Assembly: GCA_038199755.1 (NCBI GenBank)
Contig: JBBPYR010000003.1
Span: forward strand, 1 to 32,796
Length of the DNA stretch: 32,796 nucleotides
Reading direction: 5' to 3'
DNA from: JBBPYR01 sp038199755
Lineage (GTDB): Bacteria > Chloroflexota > Ktedonobacteria > Ktedonobacterales > Ktedonobacteraceae
Shown here: positions 1-7,615 of the stretch, in pieces
How the letters are laid out: each line of letters starts with the position of its first letter
Numbering within the stretch: the first letter of the stretch is position 1
The notes under the pieces: generated by a model
Seen by the model: the letters and a program-made list of their open reading frames with translations, nothing else
Databases searched by the model: none
What the model was told of the DNA's origin: nothing
Position numbers and translations under genes: made by a program

Positions 1-162
1 CAGCTGTTTTTCTTTATCGAGAAGGGTTCTCCCTCACGGTGCTCGCCGTGCCGTGACGGGGTTCAGCGCGTTTGGGGAGGGAGATCCAACGTCATGCGTA
101 TGGAGGAGATCAAGAGTTTTTCGTCAGGAACCTGGCTGCTGGTTACTACTACAGCCACCTGA
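1..162 (+). other. Open frame running in from the window edge, unrecognised
   Basis: Frame 1 stays open from the first base to a TGA at 160-162, giving 53 codons. The end reads SFSSGTWLLVTTTAT. It could be the C-terminal tail of an upstream gene, but I recognise no family and no motif, and a frame of this length is not strong evidence of coding. It stops 16 bases before the dodecin start codon. Confidence 0.15.
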
Positions 163-178
163 ACAAAAGGAGAGCACC

Positions 179-394
179 ATGGCAGAAAATGTGTACAAGG
201 TGATCGAGCTGGTGGGAACCAGCAACGAGTCGTGGGAGAAGGCGGCGGCAGCAGCTATCGAGCGGGCTTCCCAGACGTTGCGCGACTTGCGGGTCGCCCG
301 CATCGTGGAGCAAGATGTGAGTATTGAGTCGGGGAAGGCTCTTACCTATCGTGTGAAGATGGAGCTCTCGTTCAAGTACGAGGGCGGTGCCTGA
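179..394 (+). CDS. Dodecin family flavin-binding protein
   Basis: This encodes 71 residues, the usual length of dodecins, which are small cytoplasmic proteins that form hollow dodecamers and bind flavin or related cofactors. The start at 179 is chosen because an AAAGGAG ribosome site lies just upstream and the protein then begins MAENVYKVIELVGTS, the typical first strand. An upstream in-frame start at 53 would add an unrelated extension. The helix (ESWEKAAAAAIERASQTLRDL) and the final strands (YRVKMELSFKYE) also fit. The Trp that stacks on flavin in archaeal and mycobacterial dodecins (in the motif LDWFEV) is Val39 here, in LRVARIV, so flavin binding may be weak or changed. It appears to be a single-gene unit followed by a hairpin. 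Confidence 0.85.
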   Translation: MAENVYKVIELVGTSNESWEKAAAAAIERASQTLRDLRVARIVEQDVSIESGKALTYRVKMELSFKYEGGA

Positions 395-400
395 TCCATC

Positions 401-438
401 GCCCGTCGCCAGACGAGAAGGTCTCTCTGGCGACGGGC
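401..438 (+). terminator. Perfect 13-bp hairpin after dodecin
   Basis: The arm GCCCGTCGCCAGA (401-413) pairs perfectly with TCTGGCGACGGGC (426-438) across a 12-base loop, six bases after the dodecin stop codon. The position suits a terminator or mRNA 3'-end stabiliser. No T run follows, so a classical intrinsic terminator is uncertain. Confidence 0.45.
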
Positions 439-513
439 AGCATACGTGCTCAAGACCTGGGGGTCTTCCGCGCTTTTGATGATGCAGGGACGTACCCATC
501 TTGGGAGCTTTTA

Positions 514-619
514 CTAGATGCGCCGCAGTACCCGCTTGCGTAAGGTCTCGAAGCTTGCACGCCCGTAGGCTTGCCACTTCAGCAACTTCAGTCGATGTAC
601 CTGGCCTTCCAACGCTTAC
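514..619 (-). pseudogene. C-terminal relic of an ISL3-type transposase
   Basis: On the minus strand the sequence from about 613 down to a TAG at 514-516 reads LEGQVHRLKLLKWQAYGRAS, followed by FETLRKRVLRRI. This is the characteristic end of ISL3-family transposases (EGxxNRLKxIKRxMYGRAxFxLLRxRVL). A stop codon lies in frame just upstream, so only about 33 residues survive. No terminal repeats were found. The identification rests on motif memory; the short length limits certainty. Confidence 0.5.
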
Positions 620-734
620 ATTGTGCAAAACTCAACGGAAAAGCAGACGCGCGAATGCGCCCCTTGCACGCTGACTTGCGCCGCTTTGCGCCAGGATGAC
701 GGAAGCGGTCTGCCTGCGGCACTGGGGAGGGCTG

Positions 735-1127
735 TTACTGGCTCGCAAAAGGAGCCCCAAACGGAAGGCGCACAAAGAAGGTGGTTCCCTTTCCTTCTCC
801 TGATTCAAACCAAAGCCGTCCAGCGTGCTGCTCGACGAGCGCGCGACTCAGATACAACCCTAGCCCCATCCCACATATCCCGAAGGCTTGTGCATTGTCG
901 GCGCGCATGAAGCGCGCAAAGATCCGCGCCTGCTGATGCGCAGGAATGCCCATGCCACGATCCTGCACCCGGATTTCTACCTCCTTGCCACCGAGCGTGC
1001 CAAAACCAGGAATCCCCTCCAGGAGTGCCCCAAAGCTCAATCCGATCACGAACAGGAGCATGCGTTTGTCTGGTGGCCCCTTGTGGATCATCCAGCGGCG
1101 GAACAGGTCAAACGTGTCCGATCGCAC
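735..1127 (-). pseudogene. Histidine kinase fragment, ATPase (HATPase_c) end only
   Basis: The last 80 or so of 130 residues are the C-terminal half of a sensor-kinase ATP-binding domain: the G1 box DRGMGIP, the F box IFARFMRAD, and the G2 box GMGLGLYLSRALVEQH, ending GKGTTFFVRLPF. The N box, the dimerisation/phospho-His region and any sensor domain are missing. The first 47 residues (MRSDTFDLFRRW onward) do not resemble a kinase. The fragment could not autophosphorylate because there is no His box. I read it as a remnant of a two-component sensor kinase whose 5' part was lost by rearrangement; an inverted-repeat pair begins directly upstream at 1139. Confidence 0.6.
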
Positions 1128-1138
1128 GGCAATGTAAG

Positions 1139-1299
1139 GGTATCGTCAACTTATTTCTTTCCCTTGATGAGTTGTCCCCACGGAGAGGCTTTTTTGGCCT
1201 CTTTCATGGTGATTCTTGCTCAAAGGTGGCTGAAAAACCCTCTCTCTTCCCCACTTTTACGGAAATTTAAGCTCGTCAATACCTTAAGTTGACAATACC
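1139..1299. repeat. 15-bp inverted repeat pair bounding a 161-bp gene-free block
   Basis: GGTATCGTCAACTTA at 1139-1153 matches, as reverse complement, TAAGTTGACAATACC at 1285-1299 with one mismatch. The block between holds no gene. It contains a small hairpin (AGAGGC, loop, GCCTCT near 1180-1200) beside T-rich runs. It sits exactly between the kinase fragment and the mycoredoxin relic, so it may be a miniature inverted-repeat element or the two ends of a lost insertion sequence. No target-site duplication could be made out. Confidence 0.35.
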
Positions 1300-1304
1300 A
1301 TACC

Positions 1305-1537
1305 ATGTTAGAATCACAAACATTCACTGGACAACACACGATTAAGATGTATGCCACCACCTGCTGCGTCTCAACAGGGGCATGCGCAGCGTCCCCACCA
1401 TCGTCTTCTCCGATGGCTCGGTCCTCGTCGAACCGAATGCACGCGAACTATCCGCCAAATGCTTGCAGGAACCAGAACCCTCGCTCGGCGAACGCTTGAA
1501 GAATCTGTTCAAAGACATCGTGAGGAGAGAGAGCTGA
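1305..1537 (+). pseudogene. Mycoredoxin/glutaredoxin-like gene with internal deletion and frame shift
   Basis: The frame starting at ATG 1305 gives MLESQTFTGQHTIKMYATTC, the first strand of a mycoredoxin up to the start of its active-site CxxC. A different frame (from about 1364) then continues as LNRGMRSVPTIVFSDGS and VLVEPNARELSAK to a TGA at 1535-1537. This is the C-terminal half, including the cis-Pro TVPT-like motif (SVPT). The central part, including the second Cys and the connecting helices, is missing. Mycoredoxins reduce mixed disulfides with mycothiol or a similar thiol in the cytoplasm; this copy cannot. It runs convergently towards the GH15 gene. Confidence 0.6.
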
Positions 1538-1573
1538 AGAGGGTTGACCGATCTCGACGCAATGGCCCCTGCT

Positions 1574-3424
1574 TTAGCACTGGGGAAGCTCGGCCGGTTC
1601 GCCCAAATCCGGCGGTCGTTCCTCGGCCTGGGAGATGACCCAGGCAGCATTCACGAGGCCGATGTGACTGAAGGCCTGCGGGAAGTTGCCCAGCAACTCG
1701 TTACTCACCGGATCTACCTCCTCGGCGAGCAAGCCGACATCATTGGCATAGGCAATCGCCCGTTCGAAGGTCGCTCTGGCTTGCTTGATCTCCCCAGCCA
1801 GTGCCTGCGCCTGGGCGAGCCAGAACGTACAGAGGAGGAAAGTTCCTTCTTCACCAGCCAGACCATCGGATGCGCGGTAGCGGTAGACCAGCCCATGCTC
1901 ATCGGTGAGCTTTTCCGCGATCGCGTCTATCGTGGATCGCATACGTGGGTCAGTGGCGGGCAGGAATCCCACGATTGGCATCATGAGCGTGGAGGCATCC
2001 AGGTCATCAGAGCCAAATGTCTGGGTGAACGCTCCAGCTTTCTCGCTCCACCCATCCTTGAGGATGGCGTCGCGGATCTGCTCACGTGTCGCTGTCCAAG
2101 GAGCAATCCGGTGCTGCGCATGCAAGAGATCGGCGAGGTCGAGTGCGGAGTCGAGTGCTACCCAACACATGAGCTTTGAGTACAGAAAATCCCTCGGCTC
2201 TCCGCGCACCTCCCAGATGCCCTGGTCGCGCTCCTGCCAGCGTGTCGCCGCGGCGTCGGCAACCTCGACCAGAAAGGTGCGCGTGACCTCGTCGAGATCA
2301 CTGAGATGGTCGCGCAGGAGGCGAGCTGCCCCCAGGAGTTCGCCGTAGACGTCGAGTTGGCGCTGATTCCAGGCGCCATTGCCGATGCGTACCGGGCGGC
2401 TGGCACGCCATCCTGCCAGGTGGGTGAGCGAGCGTTCGCTCAGATCGCGCTCGCCACCGACTCCGAACATAATCTGAAGATCAACACCGCGCCGGATCTG
2501 GGTGGCCACGGCACCAGCCATCCAGGAGAAGAACCACTGCGCCTCGTCAGGGCAAGCAGCGACCCAGAGCGCTTCCAGTGTAAAGCTAGCGTCCCGAATC
2601 CAGGTATAGCGGTAATCCCAGTTGCGCTCTCCCCCAATGGACTCGGGCAAGGAGGTGGTGGGTGCGGCGACGATGGCTCCGGTGGGACGGTACATGAGTG
2701 CCTGCAGTACACGACCACTGTGATGGACCAGGTCTCGCCACGGTCCCACGTATCGCTGATGCAGATCTGACCAGGTCCGCCATCCCACCACGGTATCATG
2801 CACGGAGTCGATGATCGCCGCCTGAGGAGACACCTGCGGAGTTTTCTCCCAGCTCGCCGTGTGCTGAAGTGCGAAGTTCGCCTGCTCCCCTGCCTGAAGC
2901 GTGAAGCGAGCGCGTGCCGTCGAGCCATCGATGGCTACCTCCATCGGGGTAGAGAGTACCAGAACATCTGCGCCGCCACGGGCGACAATGCCTCCCGGAA
3001 TGGGTCTCAGCAGGGGGAAAATGAGGCCGTATTCGAAGCGGGGCGCATACTCAAGCTCGATCTCCACCGTGCCGCTCTGGCACGAGACAGAGCGGAGCAC
3101 GATGCCAGGCGAGTTGACGCCTAGTTCGTGTCCGCGCTCATTGCGCCCGATCGCCATCGCGTCGACGAGCACGGCACTGCCCGTTGGGGTGCGCAAGGTC
3201 GTCTCAAGTGCCATCGTCCCCTCAAGGTAGCGGCGGCTCACTTCGGTAGCACCATCCGCACAGATGGACCAGTGTCCCGCGTGCTCGTCCAGCAGCCGGG
3301 CGAAGACCGACGGTCCATCGAAGCGGGGAAAGCACAGCCAGTCAATGAAACCCGCGCGGCTGACCAGCGCGGCTGAGCGACAGTCTGACAGCAAAGCATA
3401 CTCGGCAATTGGCACGTTACTCAT
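1574..3424 (-). CDS. GH15 family glucoamylase/trehalase-like glycoside hydrolase (copy 1)
   Basis: This encodes 616 residues, the usual length for bacterial GH15 glucoamylase-, trehalase- or glucodextranase-like enzymes. It opens with IAEYALLSDCRSAALVSRAG and FIDWLCFPRFDGPSVFARLL, the typical N-terminal beta-domain. The (alpha/alpha)6 barrel shows IGGERNWDYRYTWIRDAS, GIWEVRGEPRDFLYSK (predicted acid Glu near residue 404) and LAEEVDPVSNELLGNFPQAF (second catalytic Glu near 565). The start at 3424 has GAGGAGAG just upstream. No signal peptide is seen, so cytoplasmic action on alpha-glucosides, possibly trehalose or maltooligosaccharides, is inferred. A paralogue lies at 15289-17160 on the other strand. 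The exact substrate cannot be read from sequence. Confidence 0.9.
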   Translation of the reverse strand: MSNVPIAEYALLSDCRSAALVSRAGFIDWLCFPRFDGPSVFARLLDEHAGHWSICADGATEVSRRYLEGTMALETTLRTPTGSAVLVDAMAIGRNERGHELGVNSPGIVLRSVSCQSGTVEIELEYAPRFEYGLIFPLLRPIPGGIVARGGADVLVLSTPMEVAIDGSTARARFTLQAGEQANFALQHTASWEKTPQVSPQAAIIDSVHDTVVGWRTWSDLHQRYVGPWRDLVHHSGRVLQALMYRPTGAIVAAPTTSLPESIGGERNWDYRYTWIRDASFTLEALWVAACPDEAQWFFSWMAGAVATQIRRGVDLQIMFGVGGERDLSERSLTHLAGWRASRPVRIGNGAWNQRQLDVYGELLGAARLLRDHLSDLDEVTRTFLVEVADAAATRWQERDQGIWEVRGEPRDFLYSKLMCWVALDSALDLADLLHAQHRIAPWTATREQIRDAILKDGWSEKAGAFTQTFGSDDLDASTLMMPIVGFLPATDPRMRSTIDAIAEKLTDEHGLVYRYRASDGLAGEEGTFLLCTFWLAQAQALAGEIKQARATFERAIAYANDVGLLAEEVDPVSNELLGNFPQAFSHIGLVNAAWVISQAEERPPDLGEPAELPQC

Positions 3425-3778
3425 GATCTCTCTCCTCTCGCCTTCATCCGTCGTGGTTGTTTCAACGTGATGAACGGCTGACGTGTCTCGTCTACGGACT
3501 TCTTGACAATAGATGGATCACCTTCTTATCATACGACACCGTTGTCTGTCCATGTCTTGGGGTTTGCAGCTCGTGAAGAGCAGAGAGGCTACATGAGTCA
3601 TATGAGAAGCCAAAAAGCGGAGCAGGCAGCGATTTTTTCGATTTTTGGGAGGGTCTCAGACAAACGAGCTTTTTGAGTACAGCTGTGACACTGGATTTTT
3701 GGCACAAAACACAACCCCCTCGTCCACCCTTTCCGGGTGGTTGTTGAGAGACCATCAACGATCAGGATTCACCCGCCC
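3425..3778. other. Intergenic region upstream of GH15 copy 1
   Basis: These 354 bases hold the upstream region of the minus-strand GH15 gene and the flank of the IS256-type relic. I see no convincing gene. There is a homopolymer-rich stretch around 3630-3715 and no clear promoter hexamers. Confidence 0.3.
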
Positions 3779-4110
3779 TTAATTGACTGGTATCTTCGGG
3801 ACATGAATGTCCTGTATGACCGCCCAGACAATGGTCAGACAGCTGGTTTCCGTCGTAAACGTGTCAATCTGGTCAGTTCGCTGCTGAACATTGCTGAAAA
3901 AGCTCTCAATAGCATTGGTGGTGCCAATGTAGCGATGCATCACAGGTGGAAAGGCATAAACGTCAGGAGATGCTCTTCATCTTCACAGAGACTGCGAATG
4001 ACTTCTGGATAGCACTTCTAATATTTGGCTTCATTCCCTTTAATCGTAACGGGGCCAATCTCCTCTTTCAACTCTGCTCGGCGCTCTACGAACGCAGCGC
4101 AATTATTATC
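3779..4110 (-). pseudogene. IS256/mutator-type transposase C-terminal relic
   Basis: Read on the minus strand, one frame gives YPEVIRSLCEDEEHLLTF and, after a one-base frame shift near 3955, FPPVMHRYIGTTNAIESFF, then TETSCLTIVWAVIQDIH and a TAA at 3779-3781. This matches the C-terminal third of IS256-type transposases (FPxxIRRxIYTTNAIES, and SCLRLVGALLMEIHEEW). A second in-frame stop (TAG at 4018-4020) confirms decay. The catalytic DDE region is absent and no terminal inverted repeats were recognised. It lies between the GH15 and Nudix genes. Confidence 0.6.
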
Positions 4111-4185
4111 ACCTCCAATCTCAAATTCGGCACTTGGATAGAGTAAACCCAGATGTACACGCTCACCAACGTGTGAAGGCCTTTC

Positions 4186-4620
4186 CTATCCTTCATGATG
4201 ATCTCCATCGGGCCAATGGATACAAGCAAGGACCTGTCGCACCTCGGGATGTTCACGTACATCTTGAATTGAAAACCATGCGACATCTTCTAACATTTTC
4301 TGCTCTTTCTGCGCCTCTTCTGGGTCGTATCCCAGGGCAACTTGCGCATCAGCGTCAACCTCTACGAGAAAGGTTGCTGAGGTTCCCAGGTCATAGGGAA
4401 GGGTGAAGAGGAAACGAAGAATCTTGCCTTTGAGACCCGTCTCCTCGTACAACTCTCGTAGGGCGGCCTCCTCGGGCTTCTCTTCGGGAAGGAGAGCTCC
4501 ACCTGGTAAAATCCAAGAGGTGGTTCCATCACGCCATCGATGCTTCACCATGAGAATCTCTTCGCGTTGAGAACGGAGAACAGCAGCAGCAGCCCGTGGC
4601 CTCGTTGATGAAAAGGTCAT
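4186..4620 (-). CDS. Nudix hydrolase
   Basis: This encodes 144 residues, a normal size for a single-domain Nudix hydrolase. These enzymes cleave nucleoside diphosphates linked to another moiety, using a divalent metal, in the cytoplasm. A perfect Nudix box GX5EX7REUXEEXGU spans residues 41-63: GALLPEE, seven residues, RELYEETGL. The metal-binding Glu pair is Glu59-Glu60. The upstream WILPGGAL is typical of the MutT-like fold. AAGGA lies upstream of the ATG at 4620. The substrate cannot be predicted. It is transcribed divergently from the CPBP protease across a 236-bp gap, and I see no shared operon partners. Confidence 0.88.
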   Translation of the reverse strand: MTFSSTRPRAAAAVLRSQREEILMVKHRWRDGTTSWILPGGALLPEEKPEEAALRELYEETGLKGKILRFLFTLPYDLGTSATFLVEVDADAQVALGYDPEEAQKEQKMLEDVAWFSIQDVREHPEVRQVLACIHWPDGDHHEG

Positions 4621-4856
4621 ATCACGTATCCTTCAACATGTTTGATGGTTGCGTTTCCTATTGTATCACCGGTGTAAGTGTAGTTCTTAGGACGAATGAG
4701 GCTGTGATGCAAGATGAACAATTACCGTGTCGTTCTCTCTCGCCCTTGATTCTCCTGTTGCCGGATGGTTGTATACTCTACTAGGGGTACCAACAAGGCG
4801 ACGAAGAAATCTAGTCGAAAGACAGTCAACCATACCAACGGGAAAGGAATCTCCAC

Positions 4857-5603
4857 ATGAACCAATCCACGGTTGCCACCTCCACACGAACACCTTCCCT
4901 CTCGCCATTCATCGCCTGGCGTAATGCGCTCGGCATCGTCATACTCCTCTGGCTGCTGCTCGGCCTGCTCAATTTCGGCGTTATCACCAATTATCTCGCC
5001 AGTATCATGTCACAAAACCTTCTCTTGGCCTCATTCTACCTGGACATCACCTTTGGCATCACAGCCGTCGTCATCGTCGCTCTCATCGTCCTTTGGCAGC
5101 ACACGCACGGCGAGACCCTGAGAGACATGGGGTGGAGGCGTCCCACCACCAGCACCGCCATCATCATCGGCATCATCTATGGCGCACTTTGGATCGTGTT
5201 ATCATACGCACGCGAACCCCATCCCATCCAGAGCTTCCTGGCCCTCAGTTGGGAACGCCCCATCATGATGCTGATCGGCCTCTTCTTGGCCTTCACTGAA
5301 GAGTTAGCCATGCGCGGCTTCTTTATGGAACAACTGCAACGCGGCAATATCCCCACCTGGATCCAGGTTCTCGCCTCAGCCATCTTCATGGGCGGCTATC
5401 ACGGCATCATTGGCCTGCACTACTCCCTCCTTTACGGCATCAGCTCCATGGTATTATTCGGTATTGTCTCGATCATCTTCGTCGTCGGCAAGCGCAGCCT
5501 CACACCTGGCACCATCGCCCACGCTCTGACCCACTTCTTTGGTGATCCCGTCCTCATCATGGGTATCCTCCACGGTGCCATCATGCTCGGTGTTCTTCAT
5601 TAA
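4857..5603 (+). CDS. CPBP family intramembrane metalloprotease (CAAX protease-like)
   Basis: This encodes 248 residues with about seven hydrophobic helices. The three motifs of the CPBP/Abi family are present: EELAMRGFF (the EExxxR motif, near residues 148-153), YHGIIGLHY (a His near 181), and ALTHFFGD near 222-229. Glu and His residues of these motifs bind the catalytic metal inside the membrane. The family includes Rce1-type prenyl proteases and bacterial proteins linked to bacteriocin immunity or anti-sigma cleavage; no specific role can be assigned here. The start at 4857 has AAAGGA upstream. The neighbours give no functional hint. Confidence 0.85.
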   Translation: MNQSTVATSTRTPSLSPFIAWRNALGIVILLWLLLGLLNFGVITNYLASIMSQNLLLASFYLDITFGITAVVIVALIVLWQHTHGETLRDMGWRRPTTSTAIIIGIIYGALWIVLSYAREPHPIQSFLALSWERPIMMLIGLFLAFTEELAMRGFFMEQLQRGNIPTWIQVLASAIFMGGYHGIIGLHYSLLYGISSMVLFGIVSIIFVVGKRSLTPGTIAHALTHFFGDPVLIMGILHGAIMLGVLH

Positions 5604-5895
5604 CTTCGGGTAAAATGAGGGCCACTGCATGTAAATCCCAACAGTAAACTGGCGGAAGGAGTACAATTATCCTGGTGGCTTTTGCGGATTGTCAAAATAA
5701 CTGACTCTTACGCAACCTTGCTGATCCTCCATGTGGTATATGGTAAATGCCCTACGACATAGGCGGATATTGCCCTCAATCTTGAGCACTGATTAATGCG
5801 TTTCAGGGGCAAGCCGCTTCCTATCTGCACGCGGTTAGCGATATCTTGTAAATTGGAGGGCCAATGGAGCGTACATCCTGAAAAACATCGGGGTA
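5604..5895. other. Gene-free interval downstream of the CPBP protease
   Basis: The CPBP gene and the DUF1254 gene converge on this 292-bp interval. No gene, long hairpin or recognisable insertion-sequence end was seen. Confidence 0.3.
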
Positions 5896-6552
5896 TCAGT
5901 GACTCAGTGGTGTGAGCTGTATCTGCGAAGCCAGCCCGTAAGCGGTCGGGAGATCACTGTCGCTCTCGACAAAGACACGACCGATAACGAGCACCGACTT
6001 GTTCGGCGAAGCAATCGGTGTCATTCCCTGCGACACGGTTCCTTTCCAGCCCGGCCCGCTCATGAGGTAATCGCCAGCCTCGGTTCCCGTGGTGCGTGTG
6101 CCGACGTAGGCAAAATTCGTGCCGTCCGACGGATCAGTGAACTGCACGCTGTAGTAACGGCCCGCCATGTCCGGCACGTGCAAAACCTGCGGCCCTTTGG
6201 AGAGGTCGAGCAAGCCGCCGACGTAGAGCACGTCGTTGGTCCCTGTTGCTAATAAGCTGGAGTTTGACGCCGAGGGCGAAGAGAGAGTGGGCACCGCGTA
6301 AAGCGTATTGACGGGGATGGGGCCGCCGCCGAGCCCATGCACAACGATCGCTCGTTTGTAGGCACTGTACGTGATAGGCGGCCAAAAATACAGGAAAACG
6401 AACGTGCCGAGTCCCCAGACGAGGACGGCCACGACGACGAACGTAATGAGCTGGCTCCCCCCCATCGAGAAATACCTGTAGACGACCCAGGCGAGGACGG
6501 CCAGGATGGCGAACGTAATGGGATATTTGTATTTCAGAATCAACCTGTTCAT
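5896..6552 (-). CDS. DUF1254 domain membrane-anchored protein
   Basis: This encodes 218 residues with two N-terminal transmembrane helices (about 10-28 and 33-56), then a beta-rich domain of the DUF1254 type. Typical elements are YAVPTLSSPS, DVLYVGGLLDLSKGP, VLHVPDMAGRYYSVQFTDP and TNFAYVGTRTTG. In many bacteria DUF1254 is the N-terminal part and DUF1214 the C-terminal part of one secreted or membrane protein of unknown role. Here they are two genes, with the DUF1214 gene first. Its ATG follows the DUF1214 stop by one base, so the two are almost certainly translationally coupled and their products probably associate at the membrane. No enzymatic function is known to me. Confidence 0.82.
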   Translation of the reverse strand: MNRLILKYKYPITFAILAVLAWVVYRYFSMGGSQLITFVVVAVLVWGLGTFVFLYFWPPITYSAYKRAIVVHGLGGGPIPVNTLYAVPTLSSPSASNSSLLATGTNDVLYVGGLLDLSKGPQVLHVPDMAGRYYSVQFTDPSDGTNFAYVGTRTTGTEAGDYLMSGPGWKGTVSQGMTPIASPNKSVLVIGRVFVESDSDLPTAYGLASQIQLTPLSH

Positions 6553-6553
6553 C

Positions 6554-7156
6554 TCATGGCACTTTCATGACTGGCGGCACGTGGTACTCGCCGTCGAGGA
6601 CCGCACGGCCGGGCAGATACGCGCGCAGCATCAGCTTGAAGTAGCCTGCCGGTGCCGGCAGCCAGTTGGACTCGTGCCCGGCTGGAGCCGTGCGCTGTAG
6701 ATAAATGTCGATGGAGCCATCGGCGTTCGGCACGAGGCCGGAGCGAGAGCCGACGCTGGAGCGATCGATGGGGTTGCTCACCATGTATCCGACCACATCG
6801 GTCATGGTCAGCGACCAGAAGGCATCGTTGGGCGGGAGTTGTCCGACAGGAAAATGCAGGACGTACTCGCGTTGGCCGGAGAGCCGCCGCCCCGCACTGT
6901 CGCCGGTCGTCGTCCAGTACGCAGCCTCTTGCACCACATTGACGGCGGGCAGGTTTCTGGCGCAGGCGGCCCGCAGGAGAATGCCATTGCCGGGCTGGCC
7001 GCATTTCAAGGTGGTGCTCCACCCGTTGACGGTCGTGGTCATGGCTTTCACCACCGCGTTCATAATGATATTTGCCGTGAGAAACGCCAGCACGCCACCG
7101 ACGATGATTGCTTGCACGACGTGAGAGACTGAGAGCATGGTGAGGATAGTTGTCAT
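6554..7156 (-). CDS. DUF1214 domain membrane-anchored protein
   Basis: From the ATG at 7156 the product has 200 residues: one N-terminal transmembrane helix (VVQAIIVGGVLAFLTANI) and then a DUF1214 domain with AYWTTTGDSAGRRLSGQ, PPNDAFWSLTMTD, NADGSIDIYLQ, and the terminal WLPAPAGYFKLMLRAYLP. The last motif resembles the usual NWLPAPxGxFxLxLRxY of the family. A longer GTG start at 7207 is also possible, with GGAGG at good spacing. However, that GGAGG is the complement of Pro codons in an istA relic, and a promoter ends only seven bases before the ATG at 7156, which I therefore prefer. It forms a two-gene unit with the DUF1254 gene. Confidence 0.82.
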   Translation of the reverse strand: MTTILTMLSVSHVVQAIIVGGVLAFLTANIIMNAVVKAMTTTVNGWSTTLKCGQPGNGILLRAACARNLPAVNVVQEAAYWTTTGDSAGRRLSGQREYVLHFPVGQLPPNDAFWSLTMTDVVGYMVSNPIDRSSVGSRSGLVPNADGSIDIYLQRTAPAGHESNWLPAPAGYFKLMLRAYLPGRAVLDGEYHVPPVMKVP

Positions 7157-7192
7157 ACCTGAGTATATACCACTACGAGCTGTGAATGTCAA
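7157..7192 (-). promoter_or_regulatory. Sigma-70-like promoter for the DUF1214/DUF1254 pair, probably leaderless
   Basis: On the minus strand TTGACA (7192-7187) is followed after 17 bases by TATATA (7169-7164). The ATG at 7156 comes seven bases after the -10 element, so transcription would start at or next to the start codon, giving a leaderless messenger. No ribosome site precedes this ATG, which fits. Confidence 0.5.
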
Positions 7193-7210
7193 TGAAGAGT
7201 GAGCCACACG

Positions 7211-7372
7211 ATGTTACCTCCAGATGAGCGCGAACGCATTCGTCGCGCCTACTCCATTGAGAAGAAAAGCATTGTACGTATTGCTCAAGAAGAAGGCCAT
7301 TCTTGTGAAAGTCGCCCGAAAAGAATGCTAATGCTCGTAAAGTGGACGTTCATTCTTCTTTCTGAGGCCTAG
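7211..7372 (+). pseudogene. N-terminal relic of an IS21-type istA transposase
   Basis: The frame from ATG 7211 reads MLPPDERERIRRAYSIEKK, then SIVRIAQEEGHS, matching the helix-turn-helix start of IS21 IstA-like proteins (PxEERxxIRRAYxxEKKSIRxIAREEGHS). After residue 35 the similarity ends, probably by frame shift, and a TAG follows at 7370-7372. The integrase core and istB are absent. The relic starts four bases beyond the alternative GTG start of the divergent DUF1214 gene, so an insertion or excision shaped that gene's upstream region. Confidence 0.55.
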
Positions 7373-7506
7373 CCTCATAGTGCTTGAAACGTGATAGGTA
7401 GATCAATGACGAATAATGTGGATCAAAGCATGTACGTCATCAGATAAGGTGCTTTTGCTCAGTGCGTCATCGAAAGCAGGGAAGCGTTCTGTACATCGTG
7501 CCTCCC

Positions 7507-7536
7507 TTGTTCACCATGCGACTGATATGCTATAAT
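7507..7536 (+). promoter_or_regulatory. Promoter of the DUF2254 gene
   Basis: TTGTTC (7507-7512) and a consensus TATAAT (7531-7536) are separated by 18 bases. The next gene starts 80 bases downstream. The -35 hexamer is weak (4 of 6), the -10 perfect. Confidence 0.5.
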
Positions 7537-7615
7537 ACGGTCAATTCTGCTTGTATCCTGTATAGGAGAAGGGTCGTCCTCTCAGCAGAGACAGAGAAGA
7601 TCACACGAGGACAAC

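Noticed and set aside
149..628. 159-codon minus-strand frame over the dodecin
   Set aside because: It is antisense to the dodecin gene and its protein shows no family; the ISL3 relic lies in a different frame of the same strand.
1544..2179. Long + strand frame over the GH15 gene
   Set aside because: It is a shadow of the clearly recognised minus-strand GH15 gene.
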